Positions 32,801-41,613 of a DNA stretch of 64,000 bases are shown here, piece after piece (the stretch's first letter is position 1; each line of letters begins with the position of its first letter). Made by a program: the position numbers and the translations under genes. The notes beneath the pieces were generated by a model that saw only the letters and a program-made list of their open reading frames with translations, was not told where the DNA came from and ran no database searches. The stretch covers positions 39,318 through 103,317 of IMG/VR virus record IMGVR_UViG_3300042314_000343; one strand, given 5' to 3'. The DNA comes from a virus.

Positions 32801-34594
32801 AAGGCATTGGCAAAGGGAAGCACTATTGCAAAGGGTCTGTTCCGTGGAGTAAGTCAACAGCTAACTATGGCAGGGTACAGTGCTGAGTTCATTGATGACA
32901 TGATGGCACTTGATGAAGAGCAACGCAAGAAGTTTATGACTGTTGATAAAAAGGGTAAGGTAACCGTTACAAAGGACGGTAAGGCTTATCAGGAGGGCTT
33001 GCGTGAAGCAGCCATTGGAGAGTACCAGGATTCCGTTGTTCGCTCCACCGCAGATCTTGGCTACCAGTCCGAAGCATTTGACAAGCTAGTAAAAAATGGT
33101 ATGTCTACTGCAGATGCAATGGAAGTGGCATCAGATGCAAATATGGCATATGCTATAGCTACAAACGCTTCTACGACAGAAATTAAAGACATGGTAAAGT
33201 GGCTAGAGAAGCAGGCTAAGGCACAAAGAGAGCTAGACTTCAAGACCGCAGCAGGCCGAGAGAAGATCGTATCTGGAGCAACCTCTAAGGTTAGCGAATA
33301 CTTTGCTGCTCAAGAAGCCAAGGTTAACAAAGACTTTGAGAGCGGAGCAAACACTAGCGGAAGAAACACTTCTGGATTTAACATTGGTAAAACTAGAAGC
33401 GAAATAGAAAAGGCTCAAGACGAGATTGCGGATTACCAGTATGAGATTGATGACATACAGTACCAGCTAGATGGAATTGCCAAGGCAGAAGACGAGATAA
33501 ACAAGAGGTACGAAGAGCGAGTTGAGGCACTAGAAAACATTTGGGAAGCAAACAGCGACATTATGGAGCAGCAGAAGGGCCAGCTCTCTATAGCTCAGGC
33601 ACTAACATCTGGTGACGTTGCAGCAGCAGCAAAGGCAATGCAGGAAGAGCAAGCCAGAGCTGCAGATAGAGCAAGAGAAGAGCAGAAGGCTGCTCTAGAA
33701 AAGTCAAAGGAGCTAGAGCTTGCTTCTGTAAGGTCTACTAATGGAAAGACCAGGGTAGAGCTAGAAAAGAGCTTGCTAACGCTTCAGGAAAAAATAGCGA
33801 AGATTGAAGAAGAAAGAGTAGAGCCAGCAGAAAAGATTGTTAAGGCTGCAGAGCGAGCTAAGGCACTAGCTATTGAAGCAGTCGGGGAAGCTGGCTATCT
33901 CGGTCAAACAAAGAAGGCTTGGGAGAATGTGGCAGATGCTGCAAGAAACGCTACCGTAGAGTCTGAGGAGTTTGCAAAGTCAATTCAGGAGGCACTAAAG
34001 GCTATTCCAGGATTCACAGAAGTGCTTGATGCAAACGGTAAGTTTATGTCATTTAAGTTTGATCCAAAGGCATACTCAGCCTGGCTAGGAACTCCAGCAG
34101 AAGGCTCTGGTTCAGGTGCAGCCAGCAATACCGTCGTTGATAAAGAAGCTTTGGCTGCAATTAATACAAAGATTGCAAATGCAGAGCGTTACAAGGCTAA
34201 TATGGAGAAGTTGGGCAGGTCGGCAGAGGCAGCAGGAGCCCAGGCAAAACTAACTGCATACTATGCTGAGCGAAAGAGAATTCAGGGTCTTTCAAAGGGT
34301 GGAATGGTTGTGCCAAAGTACTTTGCCTCTGGTGGATTTGCAATGGGAACAGATACTGTCCCAGCCATGCTCACACCAGGAGAATTTGTAATGAGCAACT
34401 ATGCGGTAAAGACCCACGGTATTGACAAGATGAGAGCAATCAATTCAGGAAGAACAGTTGGTGATTCAGTGTATAATAGTTATGAGTTGAATGTCAATGT
34501 TAAATCAGATGCAAACGCAGACGAAATCGCCAGAGCAGTAATGACCCAGATTAGACAAGTAAACTCTCAGCAAGTAAGAGGAAATAGGTTCTAA
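26816..34594 (+). CDS. Tail tape measure protein
   Basis: 2592 residues with a GGAG-containing ribosome site. The N-terminal 150 residues are helical (T-T-D-A-L-S-A-I-K-N-L-Q). A TP901-type core spans about 170-530. Hydrophobic, membrane-inserting stretches lie near 540-575 (V-L-G-L-I-A-P-A-A-I-M) and 1340-1385 (L-P-L-P-I-A-A-V-V-A-G-L-G-L-I-A). Two copies of the tape-measure motif P-S-L-L-S-P-G-E-A-V / P-A-M-L-T-P-G-E-F-V occur near 710 and 2525. Long coiled coil fills about 2195-2390. It sets tail length and is probably ejected at infection. At the usual 0.15 nm per residue the tail would be near 390 nm. Confidence 0.95.
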   Translation: MADIESNIRIDIDTTDALSAIKNLQRQISAFHSTMQQSGNAANAAISDGMQRNLVNSINATKKFSASMVDVKGSTESFTTALEKNKLSLGQYFRYAGASTKTFGRLFTNEFNTIEKVARERVKTLQTQYIKMGRDANGAIQAIKVRPLALDMEKLGTQVQIAAQKQQIFNQLLKQGSTNLLNFGKNTQWAGRQLMVGFTVPLSMMGVAAVKSFMEMEKAVLKFQRVYGDLGTTAGDTEKMIKQIEKLANSFTKYGVAVADTMSLAADAAAMGKTGADLSAQVSEATRLAILGGVEQAQALETTTSLTNAFGVATEDLANKINFLNSVENQTVTSIEDLTIAIPKAGPVVQQLGGDVEDLAFFLTAMKEGGINASEGANALKSGLASLINPTGKASEFLQTFGINVKNIVDSNKGDVKGLVLDFASALDTLDPLNRARAIEQMFGKFQFARMSTLFQNVIAEGSQASRVLDMTKASAQELAILSEREMKKVENSPMFKFQKALEDIKASLIPLGEEFLKLITPLVEFGVDMLKQFNNLDAGVKQFVMGAVGVLGLIAPAAIMTFGLFANGIANIIKGVSSVSKMFYKLAGATSDAAGPMGYFTQEQLEASAVAASLEQVHSNLTQQFTSETFAILGLKDAYHQAIIAINEYSAASSLARAAATPTPSVAPPISKVPGSRRAQSPGGSLPGYASGIISVPGPKGAGDVVPSLLSPGEAVIPADVAKKNRGFIAAMIAGKIPGFNGGKVGFDGMGDTEKYKAQEYIDSISAALPNGVEIVTKALDRAREDLKLTSAGLLREMSVVAEQFGVGSSELLKAAGWTNDQIGKKRGSQQTENIQEQWARERGSVGEIEARRASEASATGRDAIRDFHMSNGMTEEEALKKANAQTHNAGSVRSHIVDVGPNAKFAANKEAFSTSVTTAQSDLANNFLTNLIDRPTGKKRGSFDAMQEAIRSPEAGIDPAMQDAILEKIETDIALTEQELIEQGKAIDLILTKRRDLIAQGGAAFESQLVGMSAEAKYYGSQERIAGVGDRTPQELAAGKAAINKVMYRGNQQYAETENLPRIGAKLADPTDPKDVALMKQNGVDLVKGMDLGIREEGELASPSKKMFRSGADLVRGLVNGVKEGYDEANQVGDQLGDAIINGARPDGLPPTLPSIPGFPTTPTPSFTPPASDAASVGKNIGKKLFKGIDDKLSDLFTTGALSNTALGQAFKNNAISNALESGGYKNGVILTDSKGNEADRANVNPAVGAGSAAMMAASINNGNDNQLAFDADGNPIVDNKGRQLTQQQQEKSLKKQASAQKRGRMAGKAMGALGTLTMVSGMASGMGGPIGDIASAATPFLGALSAIVPLLMALPLPIAAVVAGLGLIAFGLYKLNEGLMKAREEATKMAKTFSSGREAMDGLAEFAGTVNPSEAMDRIRAERRVPYQIVTGKNTFGAEYLESEAGKNLIDQARTAKQNDGGAAASKALAIQLSQAIASNVLTKNQAASIASNVGEALGDYDFAIDVNATMVELIGPGGEDLTKDPLEIQARIIEAKQETLTQTGGAKELIDATNKDMGIDGRQNYTEVAAAEAQVSKAIQDIADMGQQNLDTLELEHLKRLEVLEAAGDLAGIEKENKKFNQDKLDVLNTTSAALKEEAAYLDKLEGQGGARRKSAEQIVDNMENSFEALFASADEATKKMATRVVENISDQANFSFSAKAAILATMTVDNVDLFDRVQTLFDPDNAKNDVVWNGIANMSLEFGKGMTEDMLAILPGFSDVNKAGNFIDYVLRLKTEGGPESSDAALQTMTALSKLKTFDKDGKEKPISLDQYVDKDGKVTEKFKTLTKNIKEMNTLFSKNKGKKITYEMMSKVTGLDLSKEAQAYFNSLPADQQKIYTETYLTVLDTIDLSTDEGKARVKKYRADANLIGGTVANYTAGLTDLEVAQSIASGDAYQKTEESKGITTVEEEEEEEEDSGGTKTDPYENLLSRLKRVRDAAINAAGGISELNKALAKGSTIAKGLFRGVSQQLTMAGYSAEFIDDMMALDEEQRKKFMTVDKKGKVTVTKDGKAYQEGLREAAIGEYQDSVVRSTADLGYQSEAFDKLVKNGMSTADAMEVASDANMAYAIATNASTTEIKDMVKWLEKQAKAQRELDFKTAAGREKIVSGATSKVSEYFAAQEAKVNKDFESGANTSGRNTSGFNIGKTRSEIEKAQDEIADYQYEIDDIQYQLDGIAKAEDEINKRYEERVEALENIWEANSDIMEQQKGQLSIAQALTSGDVAAAAKAMQEEQARAADRAREEQKAALEKSKELELASVRSTNGKTRVELEKSLLTLQEKIAKIEEERVEPAEKIVKAAERAKALAIEAVGEAGYLGQTKKAWENVADAARNATVESEEFAKSIQEALKAIPGFTEVLDANGKFMSFKFDPKAYSAWLGTPAEGSGSGAASNTVVDKEALAAINTKIANAERYKANMEKLGRSAEAAGAQAKLTAYYAERKRIQGLSKGGMVVPKYFASGGFAMGTDTVPAMLTPGEFVMSNYAVKTHGIDKMRAINSGRTVGDSVYNSYELNVNVKSDANADEIARAVMTQIRQVNSQQVRGNRF

Positions 34595-35199
34595 TGGCAG
34601 ACATAGAGTACATGAGTGGAAGAAAGAAGTATGCAAGGCCACAGGCTGTGCTTTTTTCAGAGAACCCTGGAACTATAACTGAGTCTGGCAAAAGACTTCC
34701 AGATGGCTATGAGGTTGGTGCTGCAGAAGGCTCAGACGGATCATTCCTGATTCTTTCTGACGACAACAGAGAGCCAGTCAGCATGAGCATTGAGCGTATT
34801 GAAACCCGTGAAAGAATGATTAATGGAAGAATGCGTTCATATCACATTGCAGATAAGCTACAGTTGTCGCTGTCCTGGTCTATGATTCCATCAAGAGCAT
34901 TCTCCTCAAGCCCATCCTTTCAGGATAATGGCACAAGCTCAGCAACCTCTAAGTATACTTCAGATGGCGGTGCTGGCGGTGCAGACTTGCTAAAGTGGTA
35001 TGAAGACCACCCAGGATCATTTTGGGTTTTTCTTTCATACGATAAGCCAGATAATTTTTCCACAAATAAGTATGGCAGGCTTGCAGAGTATAGCCAGGTA
35101 ATTGAGATGTTTGTATCAGACTTCTCCTACTCCATTCAAAAGCGTGGAGCAACTAATCATGACTTCTGGGATGTGTCCATAACACTGGAAGAGGCTTAA
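34594..35199 (+). CDS. Distal tail protein, putative
   Basis: 201 residues, start overlapping the tape-measure stop (TAATG). The N-terminal region P-V-S-M-S-I-E-R-I-E-T-R-E-R-M and later S-Q-V-I-E-M-F-V-S-D-F with W-D-V-S-I-T-L-E-E-A at the end suggest a beta-barrel tail-tip adaptor. Directly following the tape measure, it occupies the place of the distal tail (Dit-like) gene that caps the tube. No sequence signature decides this. Confidence 0.5.
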   Translation: MADIEYMSGRKKYARPQAVLFSENPGTITESGKRLPDGYEVGAAEGSDGSFLILSDDNREPVSMSIERIETRERMINGRMRSYHIADKLQLSLSWSMIPSRAFSSSPSFQDNGTSSATSKYTSDGGAGGADLLKWYEDHPGSFWVFLSYDKPDNFSTNKYGRLAEYSQVIEMFVSDFSYSIQKRGATNHDFWDVSITLEEA

Positions 35200-35200
35200 A

Positions 35201-38200
35201 ATGTTTTTTAATCAAGAACTTCAAGACCACCTAGAACAAAGCTCGTCAGTTAGCTTAAAGTCTTTTATCTCTGCAGAGTGGAACATGAACGTCCCATCCA
35301 ACATAGCTACTGTTGGCAACTATCGAAACAGGCCACTAGACCTTGATTCCCCATACAACCAAGCGACATCGGTATATGATCCACTAGACAGCACCCTAAG
35401 TATTAAGCACTATACTGGTGCCACAGATGCTGACATAGCAATTGCAGGAGGGTACCAGGAGAAGCTTGATCAAGAGTTAAACCAAATCCCAGTAGTGTTT
35501 TCGTCATTAAAACAAAAAGAGAAAATGCTTTATTCTCTAGACGACTGCTTCTTAAAGTTTAGACCAAGATCTGGAATCAACAAGGCAAGATTTTTAAATG
35601 GAGTCTTTCTCCACAATACAAACTCGCAAATGGCAAGTAGGCCAAGGTACTATATGTCTAGCAAGAAGGACAACTTTAAGTATTGGTCCTCTTACAGAAC
35701 AGAGTCTTCTGGAACGAAAAACATTGAAAGAGGAATTGCCAATAAGCTAATTGGATCATCATACGTTATTGACGATGCAGCTCCATTTGTGGTTTACGAA
35801 AAGCCAGTGCCTGCCAACAGAATTGTAATTAAGATGCAGACTGGTGTAGGTACAGTAAACCTAGGACCATTTCAGACAGAGTCTGGAACTATAAATGACC
35901 CACTGTTTGGGTACGCAAACCAGAAGACACCAGTAAGGTGGAAGGTGCAATACCTAAAGAACAACTCTTGGTATGACGCCATATCTTTTGACAATAATTC
36001 AAAAAGACTAGATGGCTCTAACATTGTTGGACCAGACGGCTATGTAGAAATTGCCTACGGACCAATTATTCCAGAGAAGTATGCAAAAGCCTTCAGGTAT
36101 CTTGGAGAGATCTACGATGAAAGCATAATCCCAGAAGACTCGCTATTGGGCGATGCCTATCTAGTGAAAGAAACAGTGTCTTCTGCTGGAAGATTTGTAG
36201 TTAAAACTCAAGCTGGAAGAGAGTCATTCTCCGCAAAGTATGGCTGGTACTTGATCGATGAAGGTGTAGCTATGTCTACTCCATATGTTAAAAAGCTATC
36301 TTCACCAGACTCTTTTAAGAATGCTTCTGGAGAACAAAAGCTAAGAGAGCTAGAATTCATTTCTGGTATCAGGGTAGTTGTCGACACAATGAATGTTCAG
36401 AACTCCACCTTCGACCTGATTGAAATATCGCCAAGACTGCTCGCAGACATATCGGATATGGTCACAAACTTCAGTATTACCAAGGCAGCATCTGACCTTG
36501 GCGTAAGCGGAATGCCAGTCGGACAGCTACTAGCATCAACAGGAACACTAAGCCTTTTTGACGTAGACCAGGTATTTAATAATAATAATGAGGATAGCGT
36601 AATCTCAAACTACCAGTATGAAAATATAAAGTTCTCATTTTATGAGGTAATCAAAAATGTTAACTCTGACTCGTTCTTGGCAGACTACTACATTCCAATT
36701 AAGACGCTATACTCTGAGTCTAGACCAACCTTTTCTAGCAAAGATAGGTCAGCAGAAATAGAGCTTAGAGATCTATTCTTTCACCTAGAGTCGACAAAGG
36801 CTCCAGAGCTGTTGCTTCAGGACGCATCGACAAGCTACGCAGTAAGCCTCCTACTAGACTCTATTGGCTTTTCAAACTACACGTTCCTAACTTTGCCAGA
36901 TGAGTCGGAAGACATAATTCCTTACTTCTTTGTTGCCCCAGATAAGACCGTAGCTGAGGTTCTTCAGGATATTGCTGTCTCAACTCAAACAGCCATGTTC
37001 TTTGATGAGTACAACAACTTTGTTGTTATGAGCCGTGGATACCTAATGCCATCTGAAGAAGATAGACAGACCAATGCAGAGCTTCTGGGAACTATAGATC
37101 AGTCTAAGGACGGCACCCTAAGAAACAAGTCAACCTCAGCAAAGCTAGCAAACATTGCCGACATATCAGCGTCAGAAACAAAGGTATACAACTCTGGCAA
37201 AATAGCATACACCTCTAGATATATTCAAAGAGAGGTTGCATCGCTAAAGAACTCTTTGATGGTAGACAGGGATAAGTCTTGGATATACAAGCCAGCACTA
37301 CTGTGGGAAGTATCTCCAAGTGGCAACATTAAGTCTATCAACGATCAGACGGCGGATCAGCAACAGTACTTGTTGGCTGCTGTGCCACTAAACACTGACC
37401 TACCTGCCTCACCACCATCCGTATTGAATGGACAAATCATTAATAATATTATTGACTTTGGAGAGTCCGTACAGTGGATTGGAAGATACAATGGATACTT
37501 TTACGCCAACGGCGAGGTAATCAGGTATGACGCAGTTGAGTATAGCGTACCAGGACAAGAGTCTGGAAATGTTTGGATAACAAACATAAAGGAGTACCAG
37601 GGGTATTTCTCCAAGCTTCCATTTAACGGAAAGATGTATCAGACTGGAAGAGTTAGAATATTCTGTGTGCCAAACTATACAAACCTATCTAACGGGACAA
37701 CAATCCTATCTGAGGGACAGGTTGCACAGCACGGAAGAGGACAGTTTGGGACCCCAATAAACTATCACTCAGCAGGCGTGAATGCTTACTGGCAAGACAA
37801 CAAGAATGTTCGTGGAGTCAACATGGACCACACTAAGCTGTTCTACCAGTCAGACAACGTTTTTGCAACAGGGGCAATGTCAGCACCTCTAGAGACAAAC
37901 GGAAACTACACGATTATAGTTTCTGACTCAGAACTAATAAAGCCAGGATACAAGGTAGAAATCACTTCTGGTGTTGGAGCTTTTGAGCCAGGACCACTCC
38001 CATCGGTCGTAGAGGTCGTTGATGATACCCACGTCAGAATAGACAGAAAGATTGTTACTGCACTTAACAACGCTAGCATAATCTTTTATACAAAGCAGGC
38101 AGAACCATTTTATGGAAAAGCTGGGACATCGTTCTCATCTGGAACCAGTAATTCTTTTGCTCAAAAAACTGGAAGAAATTCAATTATAAAAAACTTTAAC

Positions 38201-39826
38201 ACTACCTTTGCCAACAAAGAGTCTACTGTTTCAAATTTGAAGGTAACGGAGCAGGGAGTAGTACAGGCATCAGCATTAGTTATGAATGGGCCATCATTCT
38301 CCATAAAGGATAACCCAATTAGTTTTGTTTCTTATGTGTACAAGACTTTGCCAGATAAGTTTAAGCACTTTGGAACCAGAATGAGAATTGTAGGCAAGAT
38401 TGAGGATGGTCTAGTAAGGTCTCAAACACCAGTCGGTGTTAACCCATACTACCAGCTAAACCAAAATACTCCAGATAAAGAATTGGCTATTGGAGGATCT
38501 TCTGGAGGTATTGCTATATCAGTAAATCCAGAAACCAACGCTGGATACTATTTTGAAATCGTTAGCCTAACAGCAGCAGATGTTTCGTCGTACCAGGATG
38601 GAGAAAATTCTGGAATTCATAATATACTATTTTACAAGCTTGGCAAGTCTTCTGCAAACTCACCAGAGTCAGAGCCAGCTATGCCAATCAAGCTGTGGGG
38701 TGGATCCGCAGAGATCCTGTCTGACACAGGAACAATGGTTGGAAAAGCAAGAGTTACTGCAGAAGAAAAGCTAACGGTATATGACCTTTCTATAGAGTAT
38801 GAAGAAGTTGGCTCTTCCCTAAGATTCTACCTATACATTAATGGCAGACAGATTGCTGTAGTAGATGACCCAAGACCTCAGCTACAGGACAACAAGATTG
38901 TTACATACAACAATGTTGCACTTTTCGTAAGAGGTTCTGCAAGAGTAATGTTTGAAAACCTCTATGCTATTCAAAACAACTATAGCCAGAACACAGCATT
39001 CGCATTGAATACACCAATTAGCGAAATATTTGGAGACCCAGAGGTAGATGTTAATGACGCCATGAGGAAATATGCAATGAGCGGAATGATTCAGTCAACG
39101 TACCTTTCAGGTCTTGGAACGCAAGAGCCACCAAGATACAACATGTACTTCGAAGAGTTCGGCACTATTATGCGTGAGGCTGCATACTTTGACGTGAGGT
39201 ATGACAAAGCTTATCCAGCACTGTATGCTCAAATGTCACCAACTTTCGACAGAATCAAGGGGTACACAATTTCTGGATTTACAGCAGGAGCCTACAGAGC
39301 AGAATTCCTTGTGTTTAACGCTACAGATACAGCACTACTTCTTGACTCTTCAAGTGGAAACTACTTAAGAATTCAGGGAATAGCCTTTACCCAAGAGTCT
39401 CAGCACTCACTAACTGTTGACGACTATTTTGCTCAAAACAGCAATTTCTCCAACCCAGAGTTTATTGACGACGGTACCGTAAGATCACCGCTCAAATCTT
39501 TGGAGAAGTACCAGGGCGTTAAGTTTAGCAGAATGACTGATGGAGTCAAGGAGTTTTCTATAGAGGCTCCATACATACAAAGCCATGACGCTGCAGAAAG
39601 TCTGATGGAGTGGTTGGTAGACAAGACAATGAGACCTAGACTTTCCGTAGGTCTTAAGATTTTCTCAATGCCAACGCTACAGCTTGGGGATATTGTGACA
39701 ATAGAGTATTTCTCAAACCAGAAAGATCAGCTCTCTGTACAAGGAAAGAGATTTGTCGTGTATAATATTGAGTATAGCCGCACATCTGCTGGCCCAGATA
39801 TGACAATTTATGCTGTGGAGGTATAA
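35201..39826 (+). CDS. Large tail-tip/baseplate hub protein
   Basis: 1541 residues, beta-rich throughout. The first 400 residues contain repeated Y and S patterns seen in tail-tip proteins; the middle (about 560-640) has E-V-L-Q-D-I-A-V-S-T-Q-T-A-M-F-F-D-E-Y, a hub-type signature. The region 860-1270 carries lectin-like beta sheets (S-L-R-F-Y-L-Y-I-N-G-R-Q-I). The C-terminal region includes L-Q-L-G-D-I-V-T-I-E-Y, typical of the ring-forming hub or gp27-like domain. It is probably the central hub at the tail tip that binds the fibres. Arg is mostly AGA, suggesting few copies per virion. Confidence 0.65.
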   Translation: MFFNQELQDHLEQSSSVSLKSFISAEWNMNVPSNIATVGNYRNRPLDLDSPYNQATSVYDPLDSTLSIKHYTGATDADIAIAGGYQEKLDQELNQIPVVFSSLKQKEKMLYSLDDCFLKFRPRSGINKARFLNGVFLHNTNSQMASRPRYYMSSKKDNFKYWSSYRTESSGTKNIERGIANKLIGSSYVIDDAAPFVVYEKPVPANRIVIKMQTGVGTVNLGPFQTESGTINDPLFGYANQKTPVRWKVQYLKNNSWYDAISFDNNSKRLDGSNIVGPDGYVEIAYGPIIPEKYAKAFRYLGEIYDESIIPEDSLLGDAYLVKETVSSAGRFVVKTQAGRESFSAKYGWYLIDEGVAMSTPYVKKLSSPDSFKNASGEQKLRELEFISGIRVVVDTMNVQNSTFDLIEISPRLLADISDMVTNFSITKAASDLGVSGMPVGQLLASTGTLSLFDVDQVFNNNNEDSVISNYQYENIKFSFYEVIKNVNSDSFLADYYIPIKTLYSESRPTFSSKDRSAEIELRDLFFHLESTKAPELLLQDASTSYAVSLLLDSIGFSNYTFLTLPDESEDIIPYFFVAPDKTVAEVLQDIAVSTQTAMFFDEYNNFVVMSRGYLMPSEEDRQTNAELLGTIDQSKDGTLRNKSTSAKLANIADISASETKVYNSGKIAYTSRYIQREVASLKNSLMVDRDKSWIYKPALLWEVSPSGNIKSINDQTADQQQYLLAAVPLNTDLPASPPSVLNGQIINNIIDFGESVQWIGRYNGYFYANGEVIRYDAVEYSVPGQESGNVWITNIKEYQGYFSKLPFNGKMYQTGRVRIFCVPNYTNLSNGTTILSEGQVAQHGRGQFGTPINYHSAGVNAYWQDNKNVRGVNMDHTKLFYQSDNVFATGAMSAPLETNGNYTIIVSDSELIKPGYKVEITSGVGAFEPGPLPSVVEVVDDTHVRIDRKIVTALNNASIIFYTKQAEPFYGKAGTSFSSGTSNSFAQKTGRNSIIKNFNTTFANKESTVSNLKVTEQGVVQASALVMNGPSFSIKDNPISFVSYVYKTLPDKFKHFGTRMRIVGKIEDGLVRSQTPVGVNPYYQLNQNTPDKELAIGGSSGGIAISVNPETNAGYYFEIVSLTAADVSSYQDGENSGIHNILFYKLGKSSANSPESEPAMPIKLWGGSAEILSDTGTMVGKARVTAEEKLTVYDLSIEYEEVGSSLRFYLYINGRQIAVVDDPRPQLQDNKIVTYNNVALFVRGSARVMFENLYAIQNNYSQNTAFALNTPISEIFGDPEVDVNDAMRKYAMSGMIQSTYLSGLGTQEPPRYNMYFEEFGTIMREAAYFDVRYDKAYPALYAQMSPTFDRIKGYTISGFTAGAYRAEFLVFNATDTALLLDSSSGNYLRIQGIAFTQESQHSLTVDDYFAQNSNFSNPEFIDDGTVRSPLKSLEKYQGVKFSRMTDGVKEFSIEAPYIQSHDAAESLMEWLVDKTMRPRLSVGLKIFSMPTLQLGDIVTIEYFSNQKDQLSVQGKRFVVYNIEYSRTSAGPDMTIYAVEV

Positions 39827-39828
39827 CG

Positions 39829-40320
39829 ATGACTTCATCTAGCACATCTGTATCTTCTGTCCCACAAGCACCACAGACTGCAAGAGTGTACTCAGTTGGA
39901 AGCGTAAAGGCTGCCACCCCAGACGTTGTCAAGGCGGTATCTGATATCCCAATAGACTCTGGGCAGATGGCACAAATGATTTTAAATGATATTGGTGGCC
40001 AGGAGTTAATATCAATTTCTAGAAGCGATATCGTTAATGGTCAGAACATCGTATACCAACCAATATCCGACATTAAAGAGATTCACAAGGCATATAACTC
40101 TAGCAACATTATATATTTGTCAGAGACATCCGAAAATGTTTTTAATAGTTTTCCAATAAAGCTAAGCTCAAAGATTCCAGACTCATTGGGAAATAACGTT
40201 TCGTACGCCGACAACAAGATCCTCATTCAGCTCAAAGATATTCAGAGAGATGAGCTAGTAGAAATCCAAGTCGTGTCGTCTGGAGTGCTCCTTGATGATA
40301 CAATATATACAGGAGAATAA
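39829..40320 (+). CDS. Minor tail protein, small
   Basis: 163 residues, Ser/Ile-rich, with GGAGG ribosome site. Its start lies 2 bp after the hub stop, and the next gene begins right after its stop (TAAATG). Visible features are an N-terminal Ser/Thr-rich 30-residue tail and a beta-rich body (I-V-Y-Q-P-I-S-D-I-K-E). A tail-tip or baseplate component is likely from position alone. Confidence 0.5.
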   Translation: MTSSSTSVSSVPQAPQTARVYSVGSVKAATPDVVKAVSDIPIDSGQMAQMILNDIGGQELISISRSDIVNGQNIVYQPISDIKEIHKAYNSSNIIYLSETSENVFNSFPIKLSSKIPDSLGNNVSYADNKILIQLKDIQRDELVEIQVVSSGVLLDDTIYTGE

Positions 40321-41433
40321 ATGATTACTAATAAAGGCAAGTCTATATTTGCAAAGTACATGATTGGCCAGACGCCAGCATACGCTTCCTACATTGCCCT
40401 AGGCTGCGGACCAAAGCCATCGGCATCTCAGGATGAATTTACCACAGAGCAAAAGGCAGAGTTTGCCACAAAGACCAATTTGGACTTTGAGATGTTTAGG
40501 GTGCCAATTACATCAAGAGGGTATTTGGTTGAGGATGGCGTTTCTAAAATTGTTTTCTCTGCAGAGTTGCCAACAGAAGAAAGGTATGAGATATCCGAGA
40601 TTGGGGTATACTCGGCAGGATCTAATCCAGGAGCAGGCCTTTCCGATAGCCGAGTAATGATAAAGTTTTCGGATGCCGAAGGCTGGGTCGCACATGATGA
40701 TTCTGTATCCGCTCTTGGGACATCTCCCCTAACTGGAGATACATTTATATCTAATGCAAATAATCCAGTGCTTCGTCAGGTTGATAGGGTAGCAAGGTAT
40801 GAGACCACAAGATTCCTTAATAGCGTTATTGGGATTAAGGGGGACTACTCAGATCTATCACTTGTTTCAGGGTCCATTATAGACACTCTATCAAACAGCA
40901 AGCCACACATTCACTTAACTGGAACCAAGTTTGACCTATCAAGGTCTGGCCCAGCAGACGAGCTAAGTCTTGCATTTAGCGTAGCCAATGGAGTTGTTGG
41001 CCCAGAAGCAGGAGAAGAGATTGACAAGATCCTAATCAGGGTAGAATTTCTTGGAGTGGAGAGTGCCTCTGTTAGCACCCCAAACGCAAGGTTTGACGTA
41101 ATTCTAGAAAACGATCAGGACAACTCGTTTGACGACAACCGTTACTTTGTAGTCACAAAGCCGCTATCAGAGCTTTCTGTGTCAACAAACTTTGCCTGGT
41201 CAGATGTGACGGTAGCCAGAGTATTTGTTACAGTAATTAACAATGACGGTGTTGCCTCGGATAGATACTATGTAAATCTTGACGGCATGAGAGTAGAAAA
41301 TAAGACATTTGAAAATCCACTTTATGGGCTTGTAGGGTATACAGTAATCAAGAATACAGATAGCAGCTTGATCATAAAAAGCCCAAACACTAAAAACTTT
41401 GTGGAATTTAGATTTGCCATGGATGTGGTCTAG
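40321..41433 (+). CDS. Baseplate/fibre-attachment protein, putative
   Basis: 370 residues with GGAG ribosome site. The N-terminus has I-T-N-K-G-K-S-I-F-A-K-Y-M and Y-A-S-Y-I-A-L-G-C-G, followed by E-I-S-E-I-G-V-Y-S-A-G-S-N-P. This is the pattern of phage tail-collar and fibre-attachment domains. The C-terminal half is beta-rich, with D-V-I-L-E-N-D-Q-D and Y-Y-V-N-L-D-G-M-R-V-E, reminiscent of carbohydrate-binding modules. It probably links a fibre to the tail tip. Confidence 0.6.
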   Translation: MITNKGKSIFAKYMIGQTPAYASYIALGCGPKPSASQDEFTTEQKAEFATKTNLDFEMFRVPITSRGYLVEDGVSKIVFSAELPTEERYEISEIGVYSAGSNPGAGLSDSRVMIKFSDAEGWVAHDDSVSALGTSPLTGDTFISNANNPVLRQVDRVARYETTRFLNSVIGIKGDYSDLSLVSGSIIDTLSNSKPHIHLTGTKFDLSRSGPADELSLAFSVANGVVGPEAGEEIDKILIRVEFLGVESASVSTPNARFDVILENDQDNSFDDNRYFVVTKPLSELSVSTNFAWSDVTVARVFVTVINNDGVASDRYYVNLDGMRVENKTFENPLYGLVGYTVIKNTDSSLIIKSPNTKNFVEFRFAMDVV

Positions 41434-41594
41434 TGAACGAAGAAATCCAAGAGGTCTCAGTCTCAGAGCTAGAGCTACCAGAACTTGCCCCAGGGGAGCA
41501 GTACCTAGTCAGGTACAGAATAGTGTCAGAAGACAGAAACAGGTCATCTGCATGGTCTCCGATAACTAGGCTAGACCCAGGACAAGAGTCCTGA
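41433..41594 (+). CDS. Small Fn3-like tail protein
   Basis: 53 residues from a GTG overlapping the previous stop (TAGTG). The core P-G-E-Q-Y-L-V-R-Y-R-I-V-S-E-D followed by S-A-W-S-P looks like half of a fibronectin type III or Ig-like beta sheet. Such tiny proteins are common next to tail-tip genes. It ends 20 bp before the next gene, which has its own promoter overlapping this stop. Confidence 0.6.
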   Translation: MNEEIQEVSVSELELPELAPGEQYLVRYRIVSEDRNRSSAWSPITRLDPGQES

Positions 41595-41607
41595 TATCTG
41601 ATATAAT
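41594..41607 (+). promoter_or_regulatory. Extended -10 promoter, leaderless start at 41614
   Basis: TGATATAAT at 41599-41607 with 6 bases to the ATG at 41614 and no ribosome site. ATATCTGATATAAT is identical to the promoter at 21847-21860. It begins over the stop codon of the small Fn3-like gene. Confidence 0.7.
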
Positions 41608-41613
41608 ACTTAT

